Assembly (NCBI GenBank): GCA_034336665.1
Contig: CM067592.1
Span: 48,935,783 to 48,999,782, forward strand
Origin: Luscinia megarhynchos
Taxonomy: Eukaryota > Chordata > Aves > Passeriformes > Turdidae
Direction: 5' to 3'
DNA: 64,000 nt
Of this stretch, positions 61,848 to 64,000 are shown piece by piece. Under the pieces are notes generated by a model. It saw only the letters and a program-made list of their open reading frames with translations, was not told where the DNA came from and searched no databases. The position numbers were made by a program, and so were the translations under genes. How positions within the stretch are numbered: position 1 is the first letter of the stretch; each line of letters opens with the position of its first letter.

Positions 61848-64000
61848 GTATTTTATGTTCTTAGACATATTTGGACATCACTGACTACATCAAGGAAAAA
61901 AGCCAAACAACTAGTGAGCTGTAAACTTGCATGAATACTTTATGGAAGTGTTTTCTGACCATCCTTAATAACAAGGCAGAGGGACATTGCTCTTTAGGAA
62001 CATGCTAGTATTTAAAATGGTTTACATAGCATGAATTTTGGCTTATATATTTCCATGAATGAGAGAAGTAGATATGCTTACTCAAGTGTATTAAAGTCTA
62101 CTGTAAAGAAAAATCAGGAAGCAGACACTGAGAAAAGATTTCATTATTAAGCTGAAATGCTCTGGGGAATGGAAATAGCAGACCATTAGATTCAGGATTC
62201 TGTGTGCTTAGAGAAGAGCAATTAGAGGAGGCGTGAGTTTTTCTTGAAACTCCCTGTGTGCAAGACAAAGCCAGTTTATGTTACAGCTGATAATACTGTA
62301 AAAGATGCTGTTGTTGTAGGGATGATTCTACACCATAAAGTGTAATAACTTAATCTGATCTGAAGAGCTATTACTGGGATTTCTCCCATACAAGACAAGG
62401 AGATCAGATTTTTGTCATAAATCAGTAACTAGAAAATCACACAATAATTTATGTGGAGAAATTGAGGTCTTTAAACTTTGGGGTTACTGTGAAGTGAGTG
62501 TAGTGTCACATTCTAGACACTGTGTAACCCTCAACACCTATGCAAGAGTCAAATACTCTGACTACAGTCTTGAGTTCTGACCATGTATTCTGCTGAAGAG
62601 ATTCTATGGCGCTTTTAATTCTTTCGTAATGTCAAAATACTTGAAATTGCTTGATGTGGACTTCTGAGTGAAGTAAGAAGTTATTAATAATAATTGTATG
62701 TGGTTATTATTTGAGCAAAATTGTTGGAAAAAAAATCAGAGTATAATACTGTTATGTACAACTCCTGACTCCTGGCAACAGTGTTTCCGTGCTTCATTTA
62801 TAGTATGACAGCACTTTGGAAATGCTTGTTTACTCTCTTTTTTTCTTTAAGGAAATATTACACTGTGTTCTAGTGAGCAGAATTAGAATTTTCTAGTTTT
62901 GAAGGTGGACATAGGTGGAATCTACAATGCAGCAGTCAGACTCTCTGCTTTGGCATGGTGGGCTGATGTATGATTTTTGAGAAGCTGACAATTTTTTGAT
63001 GTTGTGACAAAAGTCTTGGACCGCAGAGTTGTTGGAATTGAGACCATAAAAACTGTGCAAACTTGGCCAGAAGAGCTTGATGTACCAGAAGCACAACAGT
63101 GGCAGGGACAGCCTAAGGGTGAATGAGTTGATTTCTGGCCTTGGCATGTGAAAATCCTGTATCCAAGAGCAAGACTTCTTTTGAAAAGTGTCAGTTTATG
63201 GCGGAGCCTTAAGCTTATCTATGGAAATCATATTGAAAAGTTAGAGGGTACAGATTAAATGCAAATTAACTACCTTTAAAATCACTGAAAATACTGTTTT
63301 AAATAAACTGAGTAGTACTGTTTTCCAGCAATGAAACTTGTCTTAATATTTGCCATAAGCAAAATTTTTTATGAATTGTTTAGCTTTTATTAGGCATAAA
63401 TTTGGCTGCAGATCTTTTCATGAGCATCATAGCTGCTTCTCAAAAACTGATTTACTACATCAGCTGTTGACACTGAAAGTGCTGGTAAAATTCAGTTGAT
63501 GAATTTGCTTGGAATCCTTGTCACTTGTAGTTCTCTCTCTGTGATTGGTAAAAGCAGGGTTTTCAGCAGCAGTCTCCAGTGACAATTTCAGAGATAGCTG
63601 AGAATTATCTTGCAATACAGTTCTAATGGCAACCCTCACCTTATTTCCATGTTACTTATATAGAGTTGGGGGTGCTTTTAATGTCTTCTTTTTCGTATAA
63701 GAAGGCAGACCAGTCCTAAGGTATAAAAGACAAGAAAAAACATAAGTTTTAATTTGAAACCTTATGCTGCACTGAGATAGATAAGCTAAATCAGTTTTAG
63801 GTACTGCAAGCTGTTATTGAGGGATCATTATTTCTGTTAACTTCAGTAGGAAGCTCTTTTGTCGTAGGTAGTGAGCTGCTTCCTCCCCACCAAAGACCTG
63901 TTCTTATACTGAAGTCTGCAGAGCTCTTGTTAGTGGTTCTGTTTATTACAGTTGTTTAGAGCAGTCACTGAGTGACTGAGTAGTGGTGAAAGCACAAAAC
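61848..64000 (+). other. INIP intron 3 (partial)
   Basis: AT-rich intron running off the right edge. The next INIP exon (encoding IALSRPS in human) was not found here. One unexplained stretch at 62,998-63,130 reads open on the plus strand and is described in the findings. Nothing else is recognisable. Confidence 0.75.

Noticed and set aside
1..64000. CRISPR array, tRNA, rRNA or a bacterial-type system
   Set aside because: No spaced direct repeats, cloverleaf candidates or operon-like coding blocks were seen. The whole window reads as avian nuclear DNA.

Overview
This is vertebrate nuclear DNA, almost certainly from a bird. Coding sequence sits in short GT-AG exons separated by long introns. 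The interspersed repeats are nearly all CR1 retrotransposons, and one LTR resembles those common in avian genomes. There is no prokaryotic gene organisation: no operons, Shine-Dalgarno sites, CRISPR arrays or rRNA. The gene pair SNX30-INIP is neighbouring in human 9q32, which corresponds largely to the avian Z chromosome, so Z linkage is likely but cannot be proven from the window.

Left two thirds (1-42,256, minus strand): SNX30, an endosomal PX-BAR sorting nexin. Eight coding exons can be placed to the base: 42256-42095, 24136-23948, 18832-18722, 15110-14952, 12668-12473, 11823-11624, 6090-6004 and 3122-2970. Every splice site is canonical, phases agree across all junctions, and the exons give 419 codons without a stop. 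Only the short terminal coding exon (about 19 residues by comparison with the human protein) and the 3' UTR are missing; they should lie left of base 1. The first coding exon is in a CpG-rich island at about 42.06-42.92 kb.

Middle (42.9-53.5 kb): the intergenic space between two divergently transcribed genes. It holds a long 5'-truncated CR1 copy (47,904-50,690, minus) that keeps recognisable endonuclease and reverse transcriptase segments, plus three shorter CR1 pieces.

Right end (53.5-64 kb, plus strand): a second CpG-rich island with a GC-rich minisatellite of about 40-bp units, followed by INIP (SOSS complex subunit C). The start-codon exon (55,025-55,112) and the next coding exon (61,745-61,847) are present; the remaining exons lie right of the window.

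The two genes have unrelated roles: SNX30 in membrane traffic from endosomes, INIP in single-stranded DNA repair. I found no new biological system. The items most worth a second look are the minisatellite at the INIP promoter, the open frame upstream of the SNX30 start, a GC-rich TATA-containing island in SNX30 intron 2, an LTR-CR1 junction in intron 1, and an unexplained short open stretch near 63.0 kb.
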